Positions 36,260 through 44,777 are shown, numbered from the stretch's first letter. The stretch is DNA of 64,000 nt from Planctomycetia bacterium (GCA_014192425.1 BJHK01000006.1:124001-188000); one strand, 5' to 3'. Translations and numbers: made by a program. Notes: generated from the letters alone by a model not told the origin.

Positions 36260-36625
36260 GTGACCAGCGACACGAAGAACGTTTCCAGCACCGACCTCGC
36301 CCGCCAGATTGTTTCCACCGCGGCCAAGATCCGCCGCATGACCTCCGGCGACCCGAAGTACCACTCGGGCAGGCCGAAGAAGGAATACGCTTCCCCCTAC
36401 CTAGAGTTCCTGGCCAAGATCGAGACCAACGCGCGTCGCATGCCGCAGTACTACGAGTTTGACCCCCAGCACGCCGACGGGATCAGGCACGCGGACCTGG
36501 ATGCGGGAGAGCGGGTCCTGAACGAGATGATCTACGAGTGCCAGAAGTCGCTTGAAGCCATTGGCCACGCGAGGCTGGACTTGGAGGCGCGGGGGTGGGC
36601 GAGGGCGCGAGGGTTGAGGGAGTGA
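36260..36625 (+). CDS. Small hypothetical protein of the island
   Basis: A 121-residue charged, mainly helical protein (DLARQIVSTAAKIRRMTSGD, then YHSGRPKKEYASPYLEFLAK). AAGGAGG ends at 36253: the ATG at 36254 directly touches it, while GTG 36260 is six bases away, so I choose the GTG. I do not recognise the family. It is followed by transposase and methyltransferase remnants. Confidence 0.55.
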   Translation: MTSDTKNVSSTDLARQIVSTAAKIRRMTSGDPKYHSGRPKKEYASPYLEFLAKIETNARRMPQYYEFDPQHADGIRHADLDAGERVLNEMIYECQKSLEAIGHARLDLEARGWARARGLRE

Positions 36626-36673
36626 TTGGGCGGGTGCTGTGGGCAGTCACCGCCGACCGCCCCGGGAGAGTTC

Positions 36674-36751
36674 ATGCAGGCCCATGACGACTGGACATTT
36701 TCTCAGGCTTCACCCGACAAGCTGCCCGCGATCGATATCCACCGCCTCTGA
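36674..36751 (+). pseudogene. IS91/IS801-type transposase, last 25 codons (copy 1)
   Basis: The reading frame gives QAHDDWTFSQASPDKLPAID and IHRL before TGA. It matches the end of the longer remnant at 39335-39633 (QAHDDREMVQVSPDELPAID, IHRL) almost residue for residue, and the two read in the same direction. Everything upstream of the motif is lost. Confidence 0.65.
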
Positions 36752-36897
36752 CCGTCGCCGGACGCGACCCACGCATGTCGGGAAACTGCGAACTGGGACG
36801 TGGTCTGCGCGGACGCGAGAAAAACGCCACCGCAGGGGATGCGCGGCGTTTGGGCGAACCGCCGCCGGATGGCCGACACGCCCAATCTCGCTGCTCA

Positions 36898-37260
36898 ATG
36901 ACAGTCCGTCAGCCGGAAGACCGTTGCGGAAGTGCCATTGACCGGGCTACCCTTTATCCTTTCGTCTTCCACCCGAATACTGGCGAGGTCCGCAGCGACG
37001 GGGCCGATGGCATCGCCTGCTGGTTCATCGACACCGACTACAACGAAGAGAGCTTCTTCGTCCGCCACGCTTACTTCCTCGGCGCTAACGACCCCTACGG
37101 CGCCCTGAAAACGACGCTCAAGGCCGAGATCAACGCCGAAGCCTGGGAGAGTCTCAACAGCGACACCTCCCGGCCATTCCCCAAGCCGAAGTCGGGTCGA
37201 ATCGCGGTGAAGGTCATCAATCACCTCGGCGACGAACTCATGAAGGTGTTTCGGGTGTAG
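36898..37260 (+). pseudogene. C-terminal fragment of a site-specific DNA methyltransferase
   Basis: The frame contains YPFVFHPNTGEVRSDGADGI, ACWFIDTDYNEESFFVRHAY and GRIAVKVINHLGDELMKVFR, the end of adenine-specific DNA methyltransferases that act with DEAD-like restriction subunits. The DPPY and SAM-binding motifs, and all of the N-terminal 500 or more residues, are missing, so only an inactive tail remains. It is directly followed by the TIGR04255-like operon and sits just behind a transposase remnant. Confidence 0.65.
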
Positions 37261-37301
37261 AATCATCGCATCGTGTTCTGCACTCGTGATGTGTTGCTCC
37301 C

Positions 37302-38072
37302 ATGGCCAAGAAACTGGTTTCCACGGACATCGACGGCGGACACAGGTTTCCTCAGCTCGCCCGGCCGCCCGTTGTCGAGGCCGTCGTCGAGTGGCGGGCC
37401 GAGCCTACGGCTACGATGGATTCCGCCGAACTCCGAGTCGAGTTGGAACGGTTGTTTCCGGACGCTGCCATTCAGCCGTTGCGGCACGTCCATGCGACGA
37501 TCGCGGAGGGCGAGAGCGGGGTTGAGGTAGCCGAAACATCGGAGCACACCGGATTCCGGGTCGCGTGCGAGGACGGACGAATCGTGTGTCAGATTCGATC
37601 CAACGGCGTGGCCGTCAGTCGGCTAGAACCGTACACGGGCTGGGATGACTTCCTGCCGAAGGCCCAGCCGTTCCTGCGGGTGTTTTTGGATCACTTCAAG
37701 CCGAATCATTACAGCCGGCTCGGGGTGCGTTCGATCTCGAAAATCACGGTTCTTACCAGCGAGGCCGTGCGCGACGTGACGAAAGGCATTGCTACGCCTT
37801 GGAAGGATTTCGGCCTCGAATCCACATCATTCTTTCACCAGGATACGGTCCGGTGGCCAGGGACGGCGTTTGGCGTGCGGCTCGTTCGGGCGATGGATCC
37901 CGGAGAGCCGGGCGAGGTCGGGATTCTGTTCCTTGACATCGACATCTCCCTCGAAGAATCCGTAGATTTGGGCGATGCGGACCGACGGATCGCGGAGATG
38001 CGGTTTTTAAAAAACCGCGTCTTTTTTTCGACCGTCAGGAATCCGAAACACCGGTTTAGCGCGAGGAGGTGA
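37302..38072 (+). CDS. TIGR04255-family protein
   Basis: The 256-residue product starts with the usual LARPPVVEAVVEWRAEP pattern and has the mid-domain LEPYTGWDDFLPKAQPFLRV and SRLGVRSISKI, which are characteristic of the sporadically distributed TIGR04255 family of unknown function. It is the first gene of a three-gene run; its stop is followed within four bases by the next gene's GTG, so the two are coupled. Its presence in a mobile island fits the patchy distribution of the family. A defence role is possible but not shown. Confidence 0.75.
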   Translation: MAKKLVSTDIDGGHRFPQLARPPVVEAVVEWRAEPTATMDSAELRVELERLFPDAAIQPLRHVHATIAEGESGVEVAETSEHTGFRVACEDGRIVCQIRSNGVAVSRLEPYTGWDDFLPKAQPFLRVFLDHFKPNHYSRLGVRSISKITVLTSEAVRDVTKGIATPWKDFGLESTSFFHQDTVRWPGTAFGVRLVRAMDPGEPGEVGILFLDIDISLEESVDLGDADRRIAEMRFLKNRVFFSTVRNPKHRFSARR

Positions 38073-38075
38073 GCT

Positions 38076-38570
38076 GTGTCATCGAGTCTGTGTCGGAAGC
38101 AGTTCGGGGCGGGGCCGGATGCCCGTAGGCTCGAGCGGCTTGCAGTCGAAAACCAAAATCGCCAGAGGGATTCGTTGACGTTCGCTCGGTCGAGCGGGCC
38201 GTCGCGACAGCCGGTTAGTGAAGCGCTCTTCGAAGCGTGGGCTGACTCTTCGAAAGCGAACTGGGACGGGGAGGGGGCCCGCGCGGTTCCGCCGGATCGA
38301 CTCCAAACGGCCATCGCGCTCGTGGAGGACTTATCGCCACGGTTTCCCGCCCCCGAAGGATGCGGAGATCGGGACGGCGACTTCAGCCTTGAATGGTACC
38401 GCGGTCCGCGCCGAAACATCACCGTGAGTATTGGTGCGGCGGGCTTGCTTCACTGGGCTGCGTTGATCGGTGACGATGACCCCAGGGGAACATGGCGATA
38501 CTCACCCGAAGCGGGCGATGGTGCGCCAGAGATGCTCGGCATCATCTTGGGCCGGATTTACCGCAGCTGA
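38076..38570 (+). CDS. TIGR04255-operon partner, hypothetical
   Basis: The 164-residue protein contains SSKANWDGEGARAVPPDRLQ and GDFSLEWYRGPRRNITVSIG, followed by a short beta-rich tail (GLLHWAALIGDDDPRGTWRY). I recall this type beside TIGR04255 proteins, but the function is unknown. GTG 38076 lies six bases after AGGAGG, and the start is four bases from the upstream stop, so the genes are co-translated. Confidence 0.65.
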   Translation: MSSSLCRKQFGAGPDARRLERLAVENQNRQRDSLTFARSSGPSRQPVSEALFEAWADSSKANWDGEGARAVPPDRLQTAIALVEDLSPRFPAPEGCGDRDGDFSLEWYRGPRRNITVSIGAAGLLHWAALIGDDDPRGTWRYSPEAGDGAPEMLGIILGRIYRS

Positions 38571-38586
38571 GAAGCGACGATCGACC

Positions 38587-39084
38587 ATGTTGGATCCTGC
38601 TGCGGTTCCGGACGTCGGCGACGAAGAGATTCTGGCCCGGTTCGCAATTGGGAAACGGGCGGTGCGGGCGGATGGCACATTGAAAGATAACGAGCTCATC
38701 CCGCCCCCGTCCGGCAAACTCTCCGTGATGAGGCACCTCGAGGCGACGGAGCAAGACATCTGGGACGAGGGTCGAGAGGTGGCGAGATTGCGAGCCAAGG
38801 AACTTGTCGGTCGGATTGATTTGAACGCGGGCGAGTGTCGGAGGGTTGGCCTCCAGGTGATCAGGGCGCCGCTGGTGGCCGATCCGCCATCGAAACCCGA
38901 GCCCCGGCGGAGGTTGGCCAATCCGAATCATGCCGATCTGGTCTTTCCGACTGCTGCTGCTGCCATTCCAAGGGCGCCCCTGCCGAAAGCCGACCTGATG
39001 GCGATCGCGAAGGCCTTGGTGGCCAACGGCCTTCGGGTGATTCCTACTCCGATAGATACGGAGAAAAAGACGCCGGCCATCTGA
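38587..39084 (+). CDS. TIGR04255-operon third protein, hypothetical
   Basis: The 165-residue protein has DEEILARFAIGKRAVRADGT, NELIPPPSGKLSVMRHLEAT and an ELVGRIDLNAGECRRVG segment, a pattern I associate with the third member of TIGR04255-type clusters. The N-terminal part resembles a small beta-rich recognition fold. It starts 16 bp after the second gene, on the same strand. The function is unknown; the set is bracketed by two transposase tails. Confidence 0.6.
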   Translation: MLDPAAVPDVGDEEILARFAIGKRAVRADGTLKDNELIPPPSGKLSVMRHLEATEQDIWDEGREVARLRAKELVGRIDLNAGECRRVGLQVIRAPLVADPPSKPEPRRRLANPNHADLVFPTAAAAIPRAPLPKADLMAIAKALVANGLRVIPTPIDTEKKTPAI

Positions 39085-39334
39085 TCCAGAGAAGCCGGGT
39101 GACTCCGCGACGCCACAATTCTCTTGCGTCATGGCCACAGGGGTGGCAAGGCAGACTTCGCCCCGATCATCCAGAGGGCCTGCGAGATTCGCCGCGCGAG
39201 CGGAGGTGCCCGCGGCGGCCCGATCAGCAGGCCATGTCATGGGGATGCCACGACGGATCGGCGGAGTGGATCCAGGCCGGAGCGCCGAGCGACCACTTCC
39301 AGGCCGCGAGGGCCGCGGCGCAGGCGCGACGAAG

Positions 39335-39633
39335 TGATCGCCCGGATCAGGGCCGCTGCCGACCCCCTCCAGACCCTCCCCCTCAAGCCAGCGGAGCAGC
39401 TCATGCCGCGCCGCAACTGCGGCGGGGACATCCGGCTGATTGCGTTCATCACAGAGCCGGGGCCGATCCGGAAGATCCTGACGCATCTTGGCGAACCGCT
39501 CGAGCCGCCGCCGGTGTCGCCCGCTCGTGGCCCGCCCACCGACTGGGGCGAACTCATCCAGGCGCATGACGACCGCGAAATGGTTCAGGTGTCGCCCGAC
39601 GAGCTGCCCGCGATCGATATCCACCGCCTCTGA
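39335..39633 (+). pseudogene. IS91/IS801-type transposase, C-terminal 99 codons (copy 2)
   Basis: The frame reads IRAAADPLQTLPLKPAEQLM, RRNCGGDIRLIAFITEPGPI, RKILTHLGEP and SPARGPPTDWGEL before ending DELPAIDIHRL. The CGG..RLIAFI..P..I..IL.HL pattern followed by PARGPP is the usual end of IS91/IS801-family Y2 transposases of rolling-circle type. The catalytic HUH and Tyr parts are missing. With copy 1 at 36674-36751 it brackets the methyltransferase tail and the TIGR04255-like operon. Confidence 0.65.
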
Positions 39634-40128
39634 CGGCATTCCATGCCACGGTGCGGACGGCCCGCGAGAAGAGCGGTTTCAAGGCCGGCTTGCTCCGAGG
39701 AGAAAAATCCGACCTGGAGCGTGGACAGAACGGTCCGCGGCACCTCCACGATCGGGTCGCATCCAGCCCGATCAGCTCCGGCGGCTGCTCCTCATGATCC
39801 GCACCGCTCGGCCGACCCAGAGCCGGCGAAGGTGCCACGCACCGCGCCTGAACGCCTGCATCTTGCCGAGATTTGGTGGCTGTCACCTTTATCCTTTCGA
39901 AACTGACCACCAGAAAAGCTTATGGCTTTCGGACGCCGCAAGGCATCGACTTTGCGCTGTTTCACGTGATGGGGAACTTACCCGAGCCGGAATTCACCCA
40001 CAGATTCAGCTGAGGAGGCGAACTATTCAAAGCTCAATAAGCGTCGGAAAACGCGGGACCAGCCTTACCAGCCGCGCATCGGCTCGAAAATGCCTGTCGA
40101 CATGGTTGCGGACATGCCATTGCCCCGA
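39634..40128. other. Gene-free interval downstream of the transposase remnant
   Basis: I see no gene with support in these 495 bp. The sequence is a patchwork of short open frames without ribosome sites and probably consists of decayed mobile-element DNA. The GC content falls toward its right end, where the candidate immunity gene begins. Confidence 0.5.
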
Positions 40129-40479
40129 CTATCGTTGAAAGGAGTTGCGCCAAGCTGCTAATTCATCACGGCCACGGTCTGTTAGTTCATAGACAACCCC
40201 TATGCCGTCAGCCGAAAGAGCCCCCAATGACGTTTTCGGTAGGCACTCAATGTATGCGTGCAAAGCGTCTGCCCGTGACATGCCCTTCGGCAGAAACTCC
40301 TTCAACATACCATCATCAGTCATCGCACAAAGCATGTTCAGCAGAAGGTCCACTGCTGGAGCGCAGCCGGATCGAGCGATAAGGTCTCGATACAGTGGCA
40401 TGACGCCAGAAGCATCGCAGTCAAGGCAATCCAATATGACGACATCCACGATTGCGTGAGGTATGCGGCGATCATTCAT
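40129..40479 (-). CDS. Candidate immunity protein B
   Basis: A 116-residue acidic protein (NDRRIPHAIVDVVILDCLDC, then LLNMLCAMTDDGMLKEFLPK). GGAGG lies nine bases upstream of ATG 40479, and the gene starts 28 bp after the degenerate toxin copy ends on the same strand. Position, size and charge match an immunity gene that protects from the toxin domain directly upstream. I do not recognise the family, so the role is inferred from context. Confidence 0.6.
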   Translation of the reverse strand: MNDRRIPHAIVDVVILDCLDCDASGVMPLYRDLIARSGCAPAVDLLLNMLCAMTDDGMLKEFLPKGMSRADALHAYIECLPKTSLGALSADGIGVVYELTDRGRDELAAWRNSFQR

Positions 40480-40507
40480 TCGCAGGCCTCCAATGGCGGG
40501 GTAAGGG

Positions 40508-41200
40508 TTATTGCAGGCCGGCAACCTTCGTGTACCAGCGGATTGATTGGTGAGCCGACAGTGTGCCATCTACTTTGACAAGAACATGGAAGTACACAGC
40601 CTCACCAACGGCGTTCATCCACTTCGACTCAATGCTTGTGCCACCTGGATCACAGGCGAGTTCGCTGGCCGGATGTCTTCTGCGACTTTTTGCCAGGCCT
40701 TTTTGGGTGGGTCCATTAAAAGTCCCTTGATTTGCGTATTTCCGGAAATCCGCGGCGTTTTCATTGAATCCGGCAGGTTTCTCTGGCACTGGCCCGCTCG
40801 GCCCCGGCCCGCTTGACATCAGCACAATAACACGTGTCGTGCCGGCGTACGCGGAGGCGATCGCAACCCCCTGATGGGAGACCTCGATCGCTCCCTCCGT
40901 CCAGGTGGCGACCGGGATGCGGGCGGGTTGGCGACCAGGGTGTCGCCCACAACCGAGACCGACTCGACGGCCCGCATCTGAACTGTGGGCATTCGAATCT
41001 TCGTGGTCGGGCCAGGGAGGCCTTTGGCAAACGGCATGCTCGCGAGCATCGCACGGCTCGCTTCGTTCGCTAGCAGGCGGTCGCCGCAAGGGCGCCGATA
41101 ACTGGCGCAACCTTGGTGCCTCTGAGGCCGCCTGCCTCGCATTCGCGGTCGTCGCCGAGGTTCTCCAGCCTGGGCCGGACCGCGAGCACAGCGTCCGGTT
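40508..41200 (-). pseudogene. Degenerate second toxin copy with different C-terminal domain
   Basis: Bases 40803-41052 repeat 43431-43681 of the main toxin gene with one deleted G (in the GCGGGCGGG run near 40926) and a few substitutions. Further upstream (about 41053-41200) a shorter diverged piece (RLENLGDDRECEAGGLRGT versus SLDRLDDNLSRVAGGLRGT) matches the toxin too, while the hydrophobic middle is deleted. After the shared SSGPG junction the C-terminal 78 residues (PSGPVPEKPAGFNENAADFR and onwards) differ completely from the main toxin. It has no start of its own and fits an orphan toxin-tip cassette. Confidence 0.75.
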
Positions 41201-41647
41201 TCAGGTCTGGTCCGGCTGGTTCTTGGTCACAGACTCGGCGATGCAGTCGGCCCACTCCAGGTACTTCTTCCGCATTTCGTGAGGATCGGATGGCTGGGCG
41301 GCAAAGCCTCTTAATCGCGTCTCCAACCCAGCAGGGTGAAGATGGTAGATGTATTCGTCAACAGCCTCGCATTCTCCATGAAGGTACAGATCACCCGCGA
41401 GCGGGTAGAGTGCCACCATCAGCAGACAGCCTTCGTAGGGATAGCGTAATGCGAAGCCCCCCAGCGACGTCATTAACCGATTGACGCCGTCTTCCGGCCT
41501 GCCTGATTCGGGCGTATGAAGCTGTACAAGATCAGCGACAACCGTTTCCGCCAGACCGGTTTCCAAAATGGCTTTCGTGACGACCGGCTCACCATTGCGA
41601 GCCAGTTCGGCGGACACCAGTCGCGCCTGAGTCAGGTCAGGTTCCAT
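41201..41647 (-). CDS. Candidate immunity protein A
   Basis: A 148-residue acidic protein (EPDLTQARLVSAELARNGEP, then EAVDEYIYHLHPAGLETRLR). In the sequence as it would be without the IS element, the toxin stop TAG is at 41662-41664 and this gene's ATG is 14 bp further on, so the pair was tightly coupled. It is followed directly by the degenerate second toxin copy. Immunity function is inferred from arrangement only; the family is unknown to me. Confidence 0.6.
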   Translation of the reverse strand: MEPDLTQARLVSAELARNGEPVVTKAILETGLAETVVADLVQLHTPESGRPEDGVNRLMTSLGGFALRYPYEGCLLMVALYPLAGDLYLHGECEAVDEYIYHLHPAGLETRLRGFAAQPSDPHEMRKKYLEWADCIAESVTKNQPDQT

Positions 41648-41722
41648 CGACGTTACCCCATCTACCAGATGATGCCGATGTGAATTGAGTACGGGTTAGT
41701 AGATTGGTTACCGAGATCGTCA

Positions 41723-41730
41723 AGCGTTGT
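41723..41730. repeat. IS256-type target site duplication, left copy
   Basis: AGCGTTGT here equals 43113-43120 exactly. Eight base pairs is the normal target duplication for IS256-family elements. The two copies mark insertion into the 3' end of the toxin gene. Confidence 0.9.
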
Positions 41731-43112
41731 GTTAGTGCAACATAGTTTCTGTAAATCGCCGGTGCGTGCCCGTCCGAGTCGAGCGTAGCGAGACGAGGGC
41801 GGGCACGCACCGGCGGCCCGAGTTGAAGAGGTGGGCCATCGAGGTTTTCTTGGAAGTGTCTTACTCCACCAAGAAGGAACCTGCGATGACCCACCAAGAT
41901 GAATGCCCAGCGATCAACGACCTCACGGCCCTGCTCATCGAGCACGGCCCGGACGCGTTTAGCACTGCCCTCGCCACGTTCCTGAATCACGCGATGCACA
42001 TCGAACGCGAGCATGTGCTCAAGGCCGAGTCTCATCAGCGAACCGACGCTCGTCAAGGCTACGCCAATGGATTTAAACCGAAGTCCCTCAAGACCCGCGT
42101 CGGCCAGATCGAGCTCCGGATCCCGCAGACCCGCAACTACCGGGACGACAATGGCCGCCCGTTTTACCCAAGGGCCTTGGAGCGGGGCGTCAGGAGCGAG
42201 CGAGCCCTGACCCTCGCCGTCGCCGAGATGTACGTCCAAGGCGTCAGCACCCGGAAGGTCACGGCCATCGTCCAAGAACTCTGTGGCCTGGACATCACCT
42301 CCACGCAGGTAAGCCGGGCGGCCGCCGAGCTCGACGAGCAATTGGAGGCCTGGCGGAACCGGCCGATCGGCGAGATCACCTACCTCATCCTCGATGCCCG
42401 CTACGAAAAGGTTCGCCACGACGGGGCGATCGTCCCCTGCGCCCTCCTCACGGCTATCGGAATCGGACCCGATGGCAAGCGGAGCATCCTCGGCTGCAGC
42501 GTGCAGCTCTCCGAAGCCGAGACGCACTGGCGGAAGTTCCTTGAACGCCTCGTCGCCCGCGGCATGCACGGCGTCAGGCTCGTCGTCAGCGACGACCATG
42601 CCGGACTCAAGGCCGCCCGGCAGGCCGTCCTCACCGGAGTGCCCTGGCAACGCTGCCAGTTCCATCTCATGCAGAACGCAATGGCTCACGTGCCCAAGGT
42701 CGCCATGAGAGCGGAGGTCGCAGGCGACCTCCGCCGCGTCTTCGACGCCGACGAGCCTTCCGAGGCCCAGCGGCGGCTCCAAGATGTCGTGACCCGCTAC
42801 CAGAAGACCGCCCCCCAACTCGCAGCCTGGCTCGAGGAGAACGTCCCAGAAGCCCTCACCGTACTTCGGGTGCCAGCCGCCCACCGGCGGCGGCTCCGAA
42901 CGACCAACGGGCTCGAGCGACTCAACAAGGAGATCAAGCGACGGACACGGGTCGCAACGCTCTTCCCGAACGAGGCGTCGCTCCTGCGACTCGCCTCTGC
43001 CGTCCTCTCAGAGATCAGTGACGATTGGGAAACCGAACGTGCCTACCTGACCATGGAAGCCAGATGACCCACCTCTGAAAACCCGGATTTACAGAAGGGG
43101 TGTTGCTTTATC
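41731..43112. mobile_element. IS256-family insertion sequence
   Basis: The element is 1,382 bp with terminal inverted repeats of about 27 bp matching at 20 positions (left 41731-41757, right 43086-43112; both include GCAACA and TTCTGTAAATC). It is flanked by a perfect 8-bp duplication, carries one transposase gene and appears intact. Excision in silico restores the toxin frame, so the insertion is a secondary event in the toxin/immunity locus. Confidence 0.92.
41886..43067 (+). CDS. tnp: IS256-family transposase
   Basis: The 393-residue DDE transposase shows the family signs: RVGQIELRIPQTRNYRDDNG, LDARYEKVRHDG with the first catalytic Asp, RLVVSDDHAGLKAA with the second, and VPWQRCQFHLMQNAMAHVPK, then the third acidic residue near GLERLNKEIKRRTRV. 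AAGGAA precedes ATG 41886. The gene runs opposite to the toxin genes and nearly fills the element. Confidence 0.95.
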   Translation: MTHQDECPAINDLTALLIEHGPDAFSTALATFLNHAMHIEREHVLKAESHQRTDARQGYANGFKPKSLKTRVGQIELRIPQTRNYRDDNGRPFYPRALERGVRSERALTLAVAEMYVQGVSTRKVTAIVQELCGLDITSTQVSRAAAELDEQLEAWRNRPIGEITYLILDARYEKVRHDGAIVPCALLTAIGIGPDGKRSILGCSVQLSEAETHWRKFLERLVARGMHGVRLVVSDDHAGLKAARQAVLTGVPWQRCQFHLMQNAMAHVPKVAMRAEVAGDLRRVFDADEPSEAQRRLQDVVTRYQKTAPQLAAWLEENVPEALTVLRVPAAHRRRLRTTNGLERLNKEIKRRTRVATLFPNEASLLRLASAVLSEISDDWETERAYLTMEAR

Positions 43113-43120
43113 AGCGTTGT
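43113..43120. repeat. IS256-type target site duplication, right copy
   Basis: AGCGTTGT, identical to 41723-41730, on the toxin N-terminal side of the IS element. Confidence 0.9.
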
Positions 43121-43430
43121 TGCGAAACGCGGGGCATAGTTCCCATTGACGACCTTCGCTGAGGGCACGATTTCCTTGTGGGCATGGGCCACCCGCCCAG
43201 CATAGCCTTGCGGAAGAGTGATGTTCCCGGGGTCAATCCGAACCGCCGCAGTCGATCCGTCCGCAAAACTTTTGGTCCATACCTTGCCACCATCATTTGC
43301 TGTATTGGGCACAGCCGTGTAGCCGCGTTGTTGCAGCATGTTTTCAATCTCGGCCCTCGTTTTTCCCTGGAGCGTGCCGACGTCACGGAGTTCCGTCTGA
43401 GCGGCCGAGCCTGCCGGGTGTGGGTTGTTT

Positions 43431-43681
43431 CCCGGCCCGCTTGACATCAGCACAATAACACGTGTCGTGCCGGCGTACGCGGAGGCGATCGCAACCCCCT
43501 GATGGGAGACCTCGATCGCTCCCTCCGTCCAGGTGGCGACCGGGATGCGGGCGGGGTTGGCGACCAGGGTGTCGCCCACAACCGAGACCGACTCGACGGC
43601 CCGCATCTGCAGTGTGGGCAATCGAATCTTCGTGGTCGGGCCAGGGAGGCCTTTGGCAAACGGCATGCTCGCGAGCATCGC
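43431..43681 (-). repeat. Toxin segment duplicated at 40803-41052
   Basis: A 251-bp piece of the main toxin gene recurs 2.6 kb away in the degenerate second copy with only one deletion and a few substitutions. It ends on the toxin side at SSGPG, right where the two C-terminal domains become unrelated, so it offers the homology for swapping toxin tips. Confidence 0.85.
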
Positions 43682-44168
43682 TATGCTCGATGCACCGACG
43701 ACCAATTCATAGGTGCCGTCCTCGGGCGTGAGGGCGACTTCCTGACCCGTTACCGGGTCTCTGCCCCAGAGGCCGAGCGAGAGGCTGGTGACACCGGCCG
43801 TGTCGGCTGCCGCGCCGAACACGACCGCTATCTTTGATTGGCCGGCATCCCAGCGCCTGGCGCCGGAGAACACCAGACCCCCTGCGACGGCAGTACCTCC
43901 CACGTAGACGGCTGCGACAGGCGCCAGGAAAGCAGCTGTGACCGCGACGGCTCCGCCCCCTAGAACCACGAGGGTTCCTCTGAGGCCGCCAGCCACGCGT
44001 GACAGGTTGTCATCAAGGCGGTCGAGACTCGCCCGGACACCGTCAAACGAATCCGTCAGCCCGCTCCACTGCTCGGGCGTGATGTCAGCCTCCAGGCCGT
44101 CGATCCGCACGGGCAGTGCGAAGAACCGCCTCAAGAGTGCCTCGTCGCTGCCCGAGATCCAGCTTTGA

Positions 44169-44666
44169 TCAGCAAGGAAGTTGGCCTGCACTTTTTTCAC
44201 TCTTGATCGTGTCGTACTGCGCGGCGAGTTCCCGGGCGGCTTCTTGAAGTCGCTCGCGGTAGGTCTGCATGGTGGTCGCGAACAACCCGAGCGAGTTCTG
44301 CGGGAGAAGCCGAACGCCAGCCTCAGGAAACGGCAGCGTGACCGTGCGCCAGTAGCCCGATGCTTCCGAGCGAACGGCGGCCACAGCACGATAGGCGGGG
44401 TGTTTGAGGTCGAGAATCGTCTTGCTGGCCGTGAGCAATTCACGGTCGGCATGGAACGCTCGGGCTGCCGTCGTGCGCTGCTCCGGGGCGAGGGTCTTAC
44501 GCACGCCCAGCCACGTGAAGGCGAGCCTGACGGCGGCCATCGTGGTGCGGAGTCTCTGGGCGGCGTTTCGTTCCTGCTGCGTGACTGGTTGCTGGGCTTC
44601 ACGCTGTCGGCCGCGCGGGAAAACCTGCTGGCCGGTGTCGGTGGATGTGGTGGTTGTGGTGGACAT
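44169..44666 (-). CDS. Truncated helical protein of planctomycete mobile elements (DUF3150-like?)
   Basis: The 165-residue frame begins after AAGGAG with a Thr-rich start and contains AAVRLAFTWLGVRKTLAPEQ, LLTASKTILDLKHPAYRAVA and RLQEAARELAAQYDTIKSEK. I recall this pattern from the front of longer proteins in planctomycete islands, possibly DUF3150-like, where it continues through a further 150 or more residues. Here the frame ends 25 bp after a six-A run, where the toxin part takes over in a different frame. The two may be one frameshifted gene or a fusion of remnants. Confidence 0.5.
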   Translation of the reverse strand: MSTTTTTSTDTGQQVFPRGRQREAQQPVTQQERNAAQRLRTTMAAVRLAFTWLGVRKTLAPEQRTTAARAFHADRELLTASKTILDLKHPAYRAVAAVRSEASGYWRTVTLPFPEAGVRLLPQNSLGLFATTMQTYRERLQEAARELAAQYDTIKSEKSAGQLPC

Positions 44667-44777
44667 ATGGGTGCGTGGAGTCTCCTTGAAGGTGGTTGAA
44701 TGGAAGGCCCGGCCGCGCAGGCTGGTGGCGGCTCGGACTGGGAAAACCCTCTGGCTGGCGCCGGTTTTCGGGGCCTA

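Larger units (their letters stand above)
43043..44197 (-). pseudogene. Polymorphic toxin gene, C-terminal portion, disrupted by IS256
   Basis: From the six-T run (44192-44197) the frame reads FLADQSWISGSDEALLRRFF, a hydrophobic glycine/alanine-rich middle (TLVVLGGGAVAVTAAFLAPV) that may insert into membranes, then VESVSVVGDTLVANPARIPV up to a junction SSGPG, and a distinct C-terminal domain with QGYAGRVAHAHKEIVPSAKV and NGNYAPRFATT. The true tail is cut by the IS at 43112/41731: without it the frame ends LDDLGNQSTNPYSIHIGIIW and a TAG at 41662. The current frame stops inside the IS at 43043. The His-rich C-terminal domain could be a nuclease-type toxin; this is inference. Confidence 0.7.

Noticed and set aside
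41738-43106. Shorter IS256 borders starting at GCAACA
   Set aside because: The wider borders 41731-43112 produce a perfect 8-bp target duplication and restore the toxin frame; the shorter ones do not.
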